The translations under genes were made by a program, and so were the position numbers. A stretch of DNA of 64,000 bases from Deltaproteobacteria bacterium (lineage in GTDB: Bacteria; Desulfobacterota; Syntrophobacteria; Syntrophobacterales; Syntrophobacteraceae). The stretch spans positions 62,001 through 126,000 of the forward strand of contig JAAYVE010000046.1 in the NCBI GenBank assembly GCA_012517315.1. The letters run 5' to 3'. The notes under the pieces were generated by a model. It did not search any database, had not been told where the DNA came from, and saw only the letters and a list, made by a program, of their open reading frames with translations. Within the stretch, counting starts at the first letter, position 1. Each line of letters begins with the position of its first letter. Below, one piece after another: positions 1-6,906 of this stretch.

Positions 1-2
1 CC

Positions 3-401
3 GACAGCTTGCAGACCTACAACGTGTGCTGGGAGAACGGGAGGGTCGTCTCGCTGGAGTTCTACGGCGCCAAGCCGCGCGTGCACCAGGAGATCATCCC
101 CGAGATGCGAGAATGCATGCGAGCCCACGGGTCGCCGGCCGAATATGAGGCCGTCCTGAAGAAGTATTGCGATCCAGACATTATCCGCCAGGCCATGGGG
201 CTCTTGGTGGTTAAAGAGCCCTATGTCGTCAAGACCGAGCGGAAAGGGCCGCTGACCATCTACACGGTCGAGGGACGGACCGTCGGCACATCCAGTGAAA
301 TTCCGAGCGATGTGGTTCAGCGTTACCGCGTGAGTTGGCGCAACGCTAAAGTCGTTTCTTTGGAGTTCTTGGGGCCGAAGACAGCCGCGGGCAAGCCTTG
401 A
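3..401 (+). CDS. Hypothetical protein, 5' end outside the window
   Basis: An open frame enters from the left edge and ends at a TGA at 399-401. The first start-like codon inside is a TTG at 9, but the frame is open upstream of it, so the true start is probably outside. I do not recognise the family. The protein has an internal repeat: a segment near its beginning (YNVCWENGRVVSLEFYGAK) is echoed near its end (YRVSWRNAKVVSLEFLGPK), about 90 residues apart, which suggests two copies of a small beta-rich unit with helical sequence between them. There is no signal peptide or membrane segment in the visible part. It is followed by transposase debris, so its 3' context may be rearranged. Confidence 0.5.
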   Translation, partial: DSLQTYNVCWENGRVVSLEFYGAKPRVHQEIIPEMRECMRAHGSPAEYEAVLKKYCDPDIIRQAMGLLVVKEPYVVKTERKGPLTIYTVEGRTVGTSSEIPSDVVQRYRVSWRNAKVVSLEFLGPKTAAGKP

Positions 402-710
402 TCCCATCCCCGCCTTGAGGGGGGAAGGCCTTCAAATACAGAGATTGCCCGCAAGGTCATGGTGTGCCCAAATGGAAATCGGGGGATCCGCTGCAAAGTC
501 CTGCGAACGACCGATCCGGTCGACGCAACCGCCATCTGCGCCTTACGACCGGCAGCAGAGATGGAAAGTGTCACCATGCACCGCTTCAAAGGTAAGGGCA
601 AGACCTTCGAGCTGGATAGGCAGGGCAAACGCACGTCATAGCTCTGGACATTGTGGACGAAGTGTGCCAAGCTACCTTGGTAAATTTCAAACCAAGGAGG
701 ATGGCAGAGG
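402..710. other. No gene seen; upstream flank of an IS relic
   Basis: About 300 bases between the partial hypothetical gene and the ISAs1-type transposase relic. A short open frame at 459-641 has no recognisable product and no good ribosome binding site. No terminal inverted repeat for the ISAs1 element could be picked out by eye. Confidence 0.4.
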
Positions 711-1613
711 GAAGAAGTTATTGCCATTTCAGTCAAGGACCACTTCGGTCAACTCGGCGACCCGCGGATCTCGCGCAAGACACATCACAAACTGGTCGAT
801 ATCATCGTCATCACGCTGTGCGCGGTGACAGCGGGCGCAGACGATTGGGTTGAAATTGCTGCCTTCGGCAAAGAAAGAGAGCACTGGTTCAAGACCTTCC
901 TGGAGTTGCCGGGGGGGATCCCCTCTCACGATACTTTTGGCCGAGTGTTCTCGCGGATCAATCCGGAGGAATTTGGCATGTGCTTTGTCAGTTGGATTCG
1001 TAGCGCTTTTCCCGTTGGGGAGTCCGACAGTGATCCTGGGACAGGTGAAGACCGACGACAAATCCAATGAAATCACCGTAATCCCTGAACTGCTCAAGAC
1101 TCTCCACATCAAGGGATGCGTTGTGACCACTGACGCCCTGGGGTGCCAAAAGGAGATCGTCAGGCAGATAGTCGATCAAGGCGCCGACTACGTTCTTTCC
1201 CTCAAGGGCAATCAAGGCAGTCTCCATAAAGAGGTGGAACTGTTCTTTCAAGATGCCCAAAAAGAGGGCTACAGAGATGTGGTCCGAGAGACCCACACCA
1301 CCGTGGATGTTGGGCATGGGCGGGTTGAGACCCGCACCTATCGAGTCTGCCCTGTGACGCCAAGCGGTTTGCAGAGGCGGCACGGGACCACTGGGGTGTA
1401 GAGAAGAGTCTGCACTGGTGTCTCAACATCTCCTTTGGTGAGGACGACAGCAGGGTTCGCAGTGGACATGCCCCTGCGAATCTAGCCATCATGGGACGCT
1501 TTGCCCTTAGCCTCATCAAGCAAGATCCACAGAGGAAGATCGGCGTCAAGGCCAGCCGAAAGCGAGCCGGTTGGGGCAACCACTACCTTCTGCACCTGCT
1601 GAGACTGGCCTAA
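711..1613 (+). pseudogene. ISAs1-family transposase relic (two internal deletions)
   Basis: Three pieces in different frames together read as an ISAs1-family (DDE, H-repeat-like) transposase. About 711-1020 gives the N-terminal part (HKLVDIIVITLCAV, then ADDWVEIAAFGK and IPSHDTFGRVFSR). About 1030-1350 gives the middle (ILGQVKTDDKSNEI, then CVVTTDALGCQKEI and YVLSLKGNQG). About 1356-1613 gives the C-terminus (FAEAARDHWGVEKSLHW, then EDDSRVRSGHAP). The segment around the usual conserved 'IDGKTLR' motif is missing between pieces one and two, and more is lost between two and three, so the roughly 370-residue enzyme cannot be made. The stop at 1611-1613 lies only five bases before the next gene's ATG, so the right end of the element has also been lost, probably in a deletion that joined it to the DsrC-like gene. 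Confidence 0.85.
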
Positions 1614-1618
1614 ATTTC

Positions 1619-2260
1619 ATGCAATTGCCCCGGCTGGATGGGGACGGGTTCCTGCTGAATCCCAAGAAATGTGAGCGGGACCTGGCCAAAGGCCTGGCCA
1701 AGGAGCTCAGGATGCAAGGCGTGCTAACGCGGGAGCACTACGGTCTCATCCATCATTACATCAGGCACCAGCTCGAAAAGACCGGAAAATGTCCCAACAT
1801 CATCGAAACCTTCCGAGCGAACAACCTATGCCGCGCCGAACTGAAGCGGCTGTTCCCCACAGGCTACATGCGGGGCGCCTGCAAGCTGGCCGAGATGAGC
1901 TGCAAGGGGGTCTACCTCGGCGCGGACTACATGGAGCACAGCGCCAAGGACCTGAACGCCGTTGTCCAGCGGCAGGAATACCGGCTCGACGTACGGGGCT
2001 TCCTGGTGGACTCTGACGAGTGGGACGGGCATTTCGCCGTGCATCGCGCCTGCGAGATGAAAATTCCGGGCGGCAAGCTTAGCCCTATGCACTGGGCGGT
2101 CATCCGCTACCTGCGCACGACCTTTTACAAAACCGGCAAGATCCCGACGGTCAGTGAGACTTGCGAGGCGAAAAACGTCGGCCTCGCCGAGCTCGAGCAG
2201 CTCTTCCCCGACGCCTACCATCGCGGGGCCGTCAAGATCGCCGGGCTCCGGCTGCGCTGA
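1619..2260 (+). CDS. Tandem DsrC/TusE-like protein (two fused domains)
   Basis: A 213-residue protein made of two DsrC/TusE/DsvC-like domains, roughly residues 1-100 and 121-213. Each has the family pattern: 'DGFLLNP' or 'RGFLVDSDEW' near the start, an LT(S)-x-x-H(W) helix, a G-K-x-P loop, and a C-terminal L-F-P-x-x-Y-x-R-G-A motif. DsrC proteins carry sulfur on two C-terminal cysteines. Domain 1 keeps the inner one (Cys88 in RGACKLAE) and has another Cys at 95, not at the canonical distance. Domain 2 has Val205 at that place and ends before the outer cysteine, so it is probably structural or regulatory. The ATG at 1619 is the first methionine that fits the domain, but it has no clear ribosome binding site and starts five bases after transposase debris, so the N-terminus may be clipped. 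The GC-rich codons match the next gene, not the rest of the window. Confidence 0.75.
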   Translation: MQLPRLDGDGFLLNPKKCERDLAKGLAKELRMQGVLTREHYGLIHHYIRHQLEKTGKCPNIIETFRANNLCRAELKRLFPTGYMRGACKLAEMSCKGVYLGADYMEHSAKDLNAVVQRQEYRLDVRGFLVDSDEWDGHFAVHRACEMKIPGGKLSPMHWAVIRYLRTTFYKTGKIPTVSETCEAKNVGLAELEQLFPDAYHRGAVKIAGLRLR

Positions 2261-2289
2261 CCCGAGCCAGCCTTGAGGTGAGCTCGAAA

Positions 2290-4209
2290 ATGGACGTGGG
2301 CCGCTTTTTCCGGGGCGACCTCGAGCGTGATCCCGCGGCAGGGCTCCAAGCCCTCATGCGGGCCGTTCTGATTCGGACCCAGTTTCTGCCGACGGTCCGC
2401 CACCGCATCGGCTGGCGCGGTTTGAAGCAGGCATCCTTCGGAGTCGAGGCCTGGACGGCAAAAATTCGGGATGCAGCCGGCGTTTTCGGGCTGTTTTTCA
2501 TGGGGCTTGAGCCCAGCCCGGGCTGGGCCGTTGGACGCTTCGGGCTCTGCTATTTCCCTGATCCCGAGGAGCCGCTAGTCGAACGCTGCTCGCTCGCTGC
2601 GGCCGCCGCTACCCAGGCCGAGGGCTACCGGGTGCGCCTCCGCGATTTCCCCAACTACCCGGGGACGGCCGGGCTATTCGGCATCGGCAGTCTTCTGCTT
2701 TCTGTCCGGCGGGATCAGCGTGCCCTGGCGCTGGCGCTTGAGGCCGTTTCCGTCCAGCGGACGGTGGCCGCGGACGGGGTCCGTGTGGAGCGCGAAGGGC
2801 AAGCGGCCACCCTGGTCGCGCCCGGCGGCGCCGACCAAGACTTCCCGGCCTTCGAGACGGCGCTGGGTTTTTTCGACGTTCTCGCCGCCTCGGTGACGTT
2901 CAATCTTGAGCAGCCGCCCGTCCGTCTCATCGAGCGCCGACACCCGGCGACGCAGCTCGTGTACGACCGCTCGGGCCGAGCTGAGGCGCAGGAGGCACCG
3001 GACCTCTGGCACGGGATCCTGCTCGTGGTATGGGGAGAGGGCGCGGCAGAGACCCTCCTCGGGGCCTCGGGCGAGGCGGGGGCGGAGAGGCGCTCCTCCC
3101 TCGCGGCGGCCGACGGCCCAGAGACGGCCCCGCCCGACTACCGGGAGCGGCTCTGGTGGAGGGCCCATCGGCTGGCGGATTCCCGGAGTATCGATAAGAA
3201 GCTTTTGGGCGTCGACGGGAGACCGCCGTTTATCCTTCTCACAGGGTTTTTGGGTGCCGGGAAAACCAGCTTCCTTCAGCATTACCTCGAATACCAGACG
3301 CAGCGCAGCCGTTTCGTCGCGGTGATCCAGAACGAGATCGGCGCCCAGGGGCTCGACGGCAAGCTTCTCGGCTACACGGTCGCCGAATTGGACGAGGGGT
3401 GCGTCTGCTGCAGCCTCGCGGGCAATCTGGGCCGGGCCGTCTCCGGCATCCTCGAACGCTTCACCCCCGACAGCGTGATCCTGGAGACCTCCGGCCTCGC
3501 CAACCCTTTCAATCTTTACGAGGAGCTGGAGGCACTTTCTGAGAGGCTGCGCTTGGATGCGACCGTCACCGTGGTGGACGCCGTCAATCTCGAGGAGGCG
3601 CTCGCGCAGGGGCCGATCGCAGCCGACCAGATCCGGGCGGCGGACATCCTCGTCATCAACAAGTGCGATCTGGTGGACGAGGAGCGCGCGTCGGCGGTGG
3701 AACATCGGCTGTTCGAGCTCAACCCTGCGGCGCTGCGCTTTCGGACGGTCGGGGGCGAGCTCAACCCGGCGCTCTTGTTCGACGTGGAGGTGGCGCCGCC
3801 GGGGAACGCCCGAAGGAAGGGTGCGGTACCCACCGTGCCCGCCGGGCAACCGCGGCACCGCCCCTCGTTTGCCGCTGCGGGTCTATGGTCGCGCAGCCTC
3901 TCCCTCAGTCGGCCGCTCGACCGCGACCGGTTTTTCCAGGCGGTCGCCCGCCTGTCGCCCGCGGTCTTCCGCGCCAAAGGGATCCTCGATTTCGCGGGCG
4001 AGGAAGGCGCGATGGTTTTCCAGTATGTGAACGGACGCTTCGAGTTGAGCCGGTTCGGCCGTGCGGAGATCGCCGAACGCTTCCTGACCCTGATCGGCGG
4101 CGCGGGGGCGACGGATCCCGAGGCGGCGCTCGCGGCCGTGGCAGCCACGCTCTTCCCCGAAGACGTATTCCCGCCCGGCGGTGCCGCCGGGGCCAAAGCG
4201 GCTCGATAG
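2290..4209 (+). CDS. CobW/P47K-family GTPase with a long N-terminal extension
   Basis: A 639-residue protein. The C-terminal half (from about residue 315) is a COG0523 (CobW/YjiA/ZNG-type) G3E GTPase: Walker A GFLGAGKTS near 319, the metal-binding GCVCC motif near 370, ETSGLANP switch, NKCD base-recognition motif, and a CobW C-terminal domain. Family members hydrolyse GTP to deliver or insert metal ions. The N-terminal 300 residues are not a domain I recognise; they contain a DERC-free, beta-rich region with FGLFFMGLEP and FPNYPGTAGLFG segments. ATG 2290 was chosen because GAGGTGAG lies about 8 bases upstream; an in-frame GTG at 2278 sits inside that site. The gene begins 29 bases after the DsrC-like gene and is probably co-transcribed with it. 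Both are much richer in GC than the flanking DNA, suggesting transfer. The metal and client protein cannot be named from sequence. Confidence 0.8.
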   Translation: MDVGRFFRGDLERDPAAGLQALMRAVLIRTQFLPTVRHRIGWRGLKQASFGVEAWTAKIRDAAGVFGLFFMGLEPSPGWAVGRFGLCYFPDPEEPLVERCSLAAAAATQAEGYRVRLRDFPNYPGTAGLFGIGSLLLSVRRDQRALALALEAVSVQRTVAADGVRVEREGQAATLVAPGGADQDFPAFETALGFFDVLAASVTFNLEQPPVRLIERRHPATQLVYDRSGRAEAQEAPDLWHGILLVVWGEGAAETLLGASGEAGAERRSSLAAADGPETAPPDYRERLWWRAHRLADSRSIDKKLLGVDGRPPFILLTGFLGAGKTSFLQHYLEYQTQRSRFVAVIQNEIGAQGLDGKLLGYTVAELDEGCVCCSLAGNLGRAVSGILERFTPDSVILETSGLANPFNLYEELEALSERLRLDATVTVVDAVNLEEALAQGPIAADQIRAADILVINKCDLVDEERASAVEHRLFELNPAALRFRTVGGELNPALLFDVEVAPPGNARRKGAVPTVPAGQPRHRPSFAAAGLWSRSLSLSRPLDRDRFFQAVARLSPAVFRAKGILDFAGEEGAMVFQYVNGRFELSRFGRAEIAERFLTLIGGAGATDPEAALAAVAATLFPEDVFPPGGAAGAKAAR

Positions 4210-4224
4210 AACGCGGCGGGCGGT

Positions 4225-4641
4225 CTACGCCTGTCCCGGTATCCGGCTCCGGCGCCCGTCGGCCGGATAATGGATCGGGGTGAGGATCTCCGCGAGACCC
4301 CGGATCTTCTGAATCGTTTCGTAGGCCGCGATGAGATCGATGTGCACCCCTAGGGCTACGGCCGGCCTCTTGGCGGGGAAATTCTTGTCGTTGCAACAGA
4401 AGCCGGTGGTCACCGCCCGCCCGCCCGCAGTCTCGACCGCGAACGACTGTCCGCCAACGGTGTGACCGGGGGAGAAAATTACCCGCACGCCGGGCGCGAT
4501 CTCCACATCCCCTTCCATTAGGACGACCTTCAGCCCCTGGAGAAGCTCCGTCTCGTGGCGGTGATCGACGTGATGCGGGTTTTGCCGTGATAAGAAGTCG
4601 TTTTCAAAGGAGCGGAGTATAGGGGAATCTGCCGTTGTGTG
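4225..4641 (-). pseudogene. Metallo-beta-lactamase-fold hydrolase, N-terminus missing
   Basis: On the minus strand the frame reads as the C-terminal part of an MBL-fold hydrolase of the lactonase-like kind. The segment VRVIFSPGHTVGGQ contains the metal-binding histidine of the PGHT motif, followed by a GFCCNDKNFP segment and a final H near LTPIHYPADG. The diagnostic HxHxDH motif and everything before it are absent. Reading upstream, recognisable sequence (SFENDFLSRQNPHHVD) runs to about 4600 and the frame closes at a stop at 4642-4644. The missing part would lie towards the IS3-family element that begins near 4925, so deletion at the IS edge is a likely cause. It converges on the CobW-type gene, with only 15 bases between their stops. 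Without the metal-site motif it should be inactive. Confidence 0.7.
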
Positions 4642-4927
4642 TCAGGGAAAAACCTGGCAAAGCATGTCGAGGACCGGAGGATTGCGGTGGACGGGGAGCG
4701 GCAGGGTAGGATGCAGTCCGCTACAAACGAGAGGGGTTGCAGCCTGATCTTTGCTAAGAGAGGGCATTTCGAGCCGGAAGAGCGCGAGGATCACCCTCCA
4801 TGCCGCATGTCGGTCTCGATCTCTGATTCAGATGGAGAGGTCCGCGGGGTATTCGGAGTCCCCACATAATGAGCATTATCGAATGGAAGGACCTGCGAAT
4901 CCAAATAATCGATATGGGGCACGGTGA

Positions 4928-4953
4928 GGTGGTCCCCAAAATTCGGACAATGG
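4928..4953 (+). repeat. Left terminal inverted repeat of the IS3 element
   Basis: The left end (GGTGGTCCCC, then TTCGGACAATGG) pairs imperfectly with the right end at 6158-6183: the TTGTCC/GGACAA core and the GG(T/A)CCACC outer part match, with mismatches between. Confidence 0.7.
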
Positions 4954-4988
4954 TGTAAGCTCTGAATCACTGAAGAATGGAGGTGACC

Positions 4989-5297
4989 TTGAGCAAGAAA
5001 AGGATCCGGTACAGCGCTGAGTTCAAGGCAAGGGTGGCTTTGGCGGCTCTCCGGGAGGAATCCAGCGTTGCGGAGCTGGCAAGCCGTCACAGGGTTCACC
5101 CTACCATGATTCATTCGTGGAAGAAGGCACTGATCGAAGAAGCCTCGCAGGTTTTTGAAAAGAGCAAAAGAGCCGAGAAGGGAAGAGAGACCAAGATCGA
5201 CGAGTTGTACCGCCGGATTGGCAAACTGAAAAGGGAACGGGATTTTTGTACAGAAAGCTCAGTCTCTGAATATCGCGTAACGAAAAGAGATGGTTGA
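4989..5297 (+). CDS. IS3-family OrfA (transposase helix-turn-helix subunit)
   Basis: A roughly 102-residue protein with the InsE/OrfA pattern: a lysine-rich start (KKRIRYSAEFKARVAL), a helix-turn-helix (VAELASRHRVHPTMIHSWKK) and a C-terminal coiled coil that normally pairs with OrfB (KIDELYRRIGKLKRERDF). OrfA binds the element's ends. A TTG at 4989 follows GGAGGTGA at suitable spacing and begins MSKKRIRYSAEF, the usual start. The in-frame ATG at 4977 overlaps that ribosome binding site and is less likely. The end overlaps orfB (5290), the usual arrangement for a -1 frameshift fusion. Confidence 0.75.
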   Translation: MSKKRIRYSAEFKARVALAALREESSVAELASRHRVHPTMIHSWKKALIEEASQVFEKSKRAEKGRETKIDELYRRIGKLKRERDFCTESSVSEYRVTKRDG

Positions 5298-6114
5298 GCA
5301 CAAGCCTGGTCGGCTGAGCGTGAAGCGGCAATGCCGCCTGCTCGGGATCTGTCGCTCGTCGATCTACTATGAAAAGCGTGCCGAAAAGGATGAAGACCTT
5401 TTGCTCATGCGCAGAATCGATGAGCAGTACCTCAAGACCCCCGCTTGGGGCAGCCGTTCCATGAGCGACCATCTCGGGAGATTGGGCTTCAAGGTGAAGC
5501 GCAAGCGGGTTCGGCGGCTGATGCGATGCACGGGCATTGAGGCGATCTATCCGAGGCCCGAAACCAGCAAACCGCACCCTGGACACAAGGTCTACCCACA
5601 CCTGCTGAGAGGGATAGTCATCGTTCGTCCGAATCAAGTCCGGTGCGCTGATATCACTTATATGCCCATGCGACATGGCTTCATGTACTTGGGTGGCGGC
5701 GCTCGACTGGTATAGCCGCAAGGTGCTCTCTTGGAGCCTCTCGAACACTCTGGACTCGGAGTTCTGCGTGGCGGCGCTCGAAGCGGCGTTGCATCGTTAT
5801 GGCACCCCGCTGATCTTCAACACGGATCAGGGCAGCCAGTTCACCAGCGAAAAGTTCACAAGGACCCTGGAACGCAACGGTGTTCGGATCAGCATGGACG
5901 GTCGGGGTTGTTTCCAGGACAACATCTTCATCGAGCGGCTTTGGTGGAGCGTGAAGTACCAGTACCTCTACCTGCAGGAGTTCGAAAACGGAGTGGATCT
6001 CAGAAAGGGCCTCCAGGGATGGTTCCGGCTGTACAATGAAGAAAGCCCCCCCCCAAAGCCCTCAAAGGCGAAACCTCCGATGAGGTCAACAAACAAGTCC
6101 GGGAGGATGCCTGA
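5290..6114 (+). pseudogene. IS3-family OrfB (DDE integrase subunit), frameshifted
   Basis: OrfB begins at ATG 5290 and shows the HTH-like segment (RQCRLLGICRSSIYYEK) and the start of the rve integrase core (VRCADITYMPM). The frame then breaks at about 5691: the sequence has one extra G in TTGGGTGGC, where TTGGTGGC would read YLVAALDWYSRKV. The downstream frame continues with NTDQGSQFTSEKF, GCFQDNIFIERLWW and VKYQYLYLQEF, covering the second Asp and the Glu of the DDE triad. A second shift is likely at a run of nine C near 6046, where a normal protein would read YNEERPHQAL; past it the expected C-terminus is found in another frame and ends at TGA 6112-6114. As written the transposase is inactive. 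Confidence 0.8.
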
Positions 6115-6157
6115 TGCTTCCCATTCAGAACGTGACCCGTAGCTTATTCACCCCATC

Positions 6158-6183
6158 GGGTTGTCCAAACAAATGGGTCCACC
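6158..6183 (+). repeat. Right terminal inverted repeat of the IS3 element
   Basis: GGGTTGTCCAAAC, then AAATGGGTCCACC: the imperfect inverse of 4928-4953. It lies about 45 bases beyond the probable orfB end, as expected for an IS3-family right end. Confidence 0.65.
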
Positions 6184-6187
6184 GCCT

Positions 6188-6514
6188 GGGCGGAGCTTGA
6201 TTCTTGTCTTGTAACTTCTGAAGGATTTGTTGCTAACACGGAAGCTGGTCACAGGCTCTGCCGCCTATTGCCCTTTGCGTCGGAATGATTCCTTTCTGTA
6301 AGAAGCCCTTTTTTCCAATGAGCAAAAAGAGAGAAGAAAGATCACAACGTCTGGGCTTCCAGGATGGCACCGGCCTGTTGCCTGCTGTCTACCGTTTTTT
6401 CTGGAGCCGTCCGTAGTTCATCGTTTGCACGAGGCTCTTGCGAACCTTGCGCACTTCATGCTTTGATGTTCCTGAAGCCTGGGAACTTGCGAACGGGTGC
6501 GAGAGAGGAGCGAT
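6188..6514. other. No gene seen
   Basis: About 330 bases between the IS3 element and the HNH nuclease gene. A short open frame at 6364-6546 has no plausible ribosome binding site or family resemblance. The region presumably holds the promoter for the nuclease/chelatase genes, but no convincing -35/-10 pair stands out. Confidence 0.4.
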
Positions 6515-6895
6515 ATGGCGAGAAAGAGCCCCCCCATGGATTCTAAGAAAGCGGACCGCATCATTGCCGATGCGCGCGCGGAAAAGGCACGCAGGGAGAA
6601 GACCTACCGGGAGCGGGCCCTGAAATTGTTCCCGTGGATCTGCGCTCGGTGCGGTCGTGAGTTTTCTGGAAAACGTCTTCGGGAATTGACGGTGCATCAC
6701 AAGGACCACAATCACGACAACAATCCTCCTGACGGCAGCAACTGGGAATTGCTCTGCCTTTTTTGCCACGACAATGAGCATGCGCGCTATGTGGAGCAGG
6801 ATTCCCTGGAACCTTTGCCCAGGGAGGAAACGAAACCGTCCACGTCTTACAAGGCGTTTGCATCTCTCGAATCCCTTCTGAAAGGCAAGAAGTGA
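6515..6895 (+). CDS. yajD: YajD-family HNH nuclease
   Basis: A 126-residue protein closely matching the YajD pattern: YRERALKLFPWICARCGR with the first zinc CxxC, then LRELTVHHKDHNHDNNP containing the HH of the HNH motif, and DGSNWELLCLFCHDNEH carrying the second CxxC and the final metal histidine. HNH proteins of this type are predicted metal-dependent DNA endonucleases; the role of YajD itself is poorly known. ATG 6515 follows GAGAGGAG and gives MARKSPPMDSKK; an ATG at 6536 is an alternative. The stop is 11 bases before the chelatase ATG, so the two are probably one operon, although no functional link is obvious. The length is close to the E. coli protein (about 115 residues). Confidence 0.85.
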   Translation: MARKSPPMDSKKADRIIADARAEKARREKTYRERALKLFPWICARCGREFSGKRLRELTVHHKDHNHDNNPPDGSNWELLCLFCHDNEHARYVEQDSLEPLPREETKPSTSYKAFASLESLLKGKK

Positions 6896-6906
6896 AGGGT
6901 CCCAGG

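Larger units (their letters stand above)
4925..6187 (+). mobile_element. IS3-family insertion sequence, frameshifted
   Basis: About 1.26 kb bounded by imperfect terminal inverted repeats (left 4928-4953, right 6158-6183) and carrying overlapping orfA and orfB of the IS3 family. OrfB is broken by at least one frameshift and has an aberrant C-run near its end, so this copy should not move by itself. No clean short target duplication was seen at the edges, so exact boundaries are uncertain by a few bases. Confidence 0.8.

Noticed and set aside
6364-6390. Possible sigma-54 promoter (TGGCAC...TTGC)
   Set aside because: The spacing between the two boxes is seven bases, not the required five, so it does not fit the consensus.
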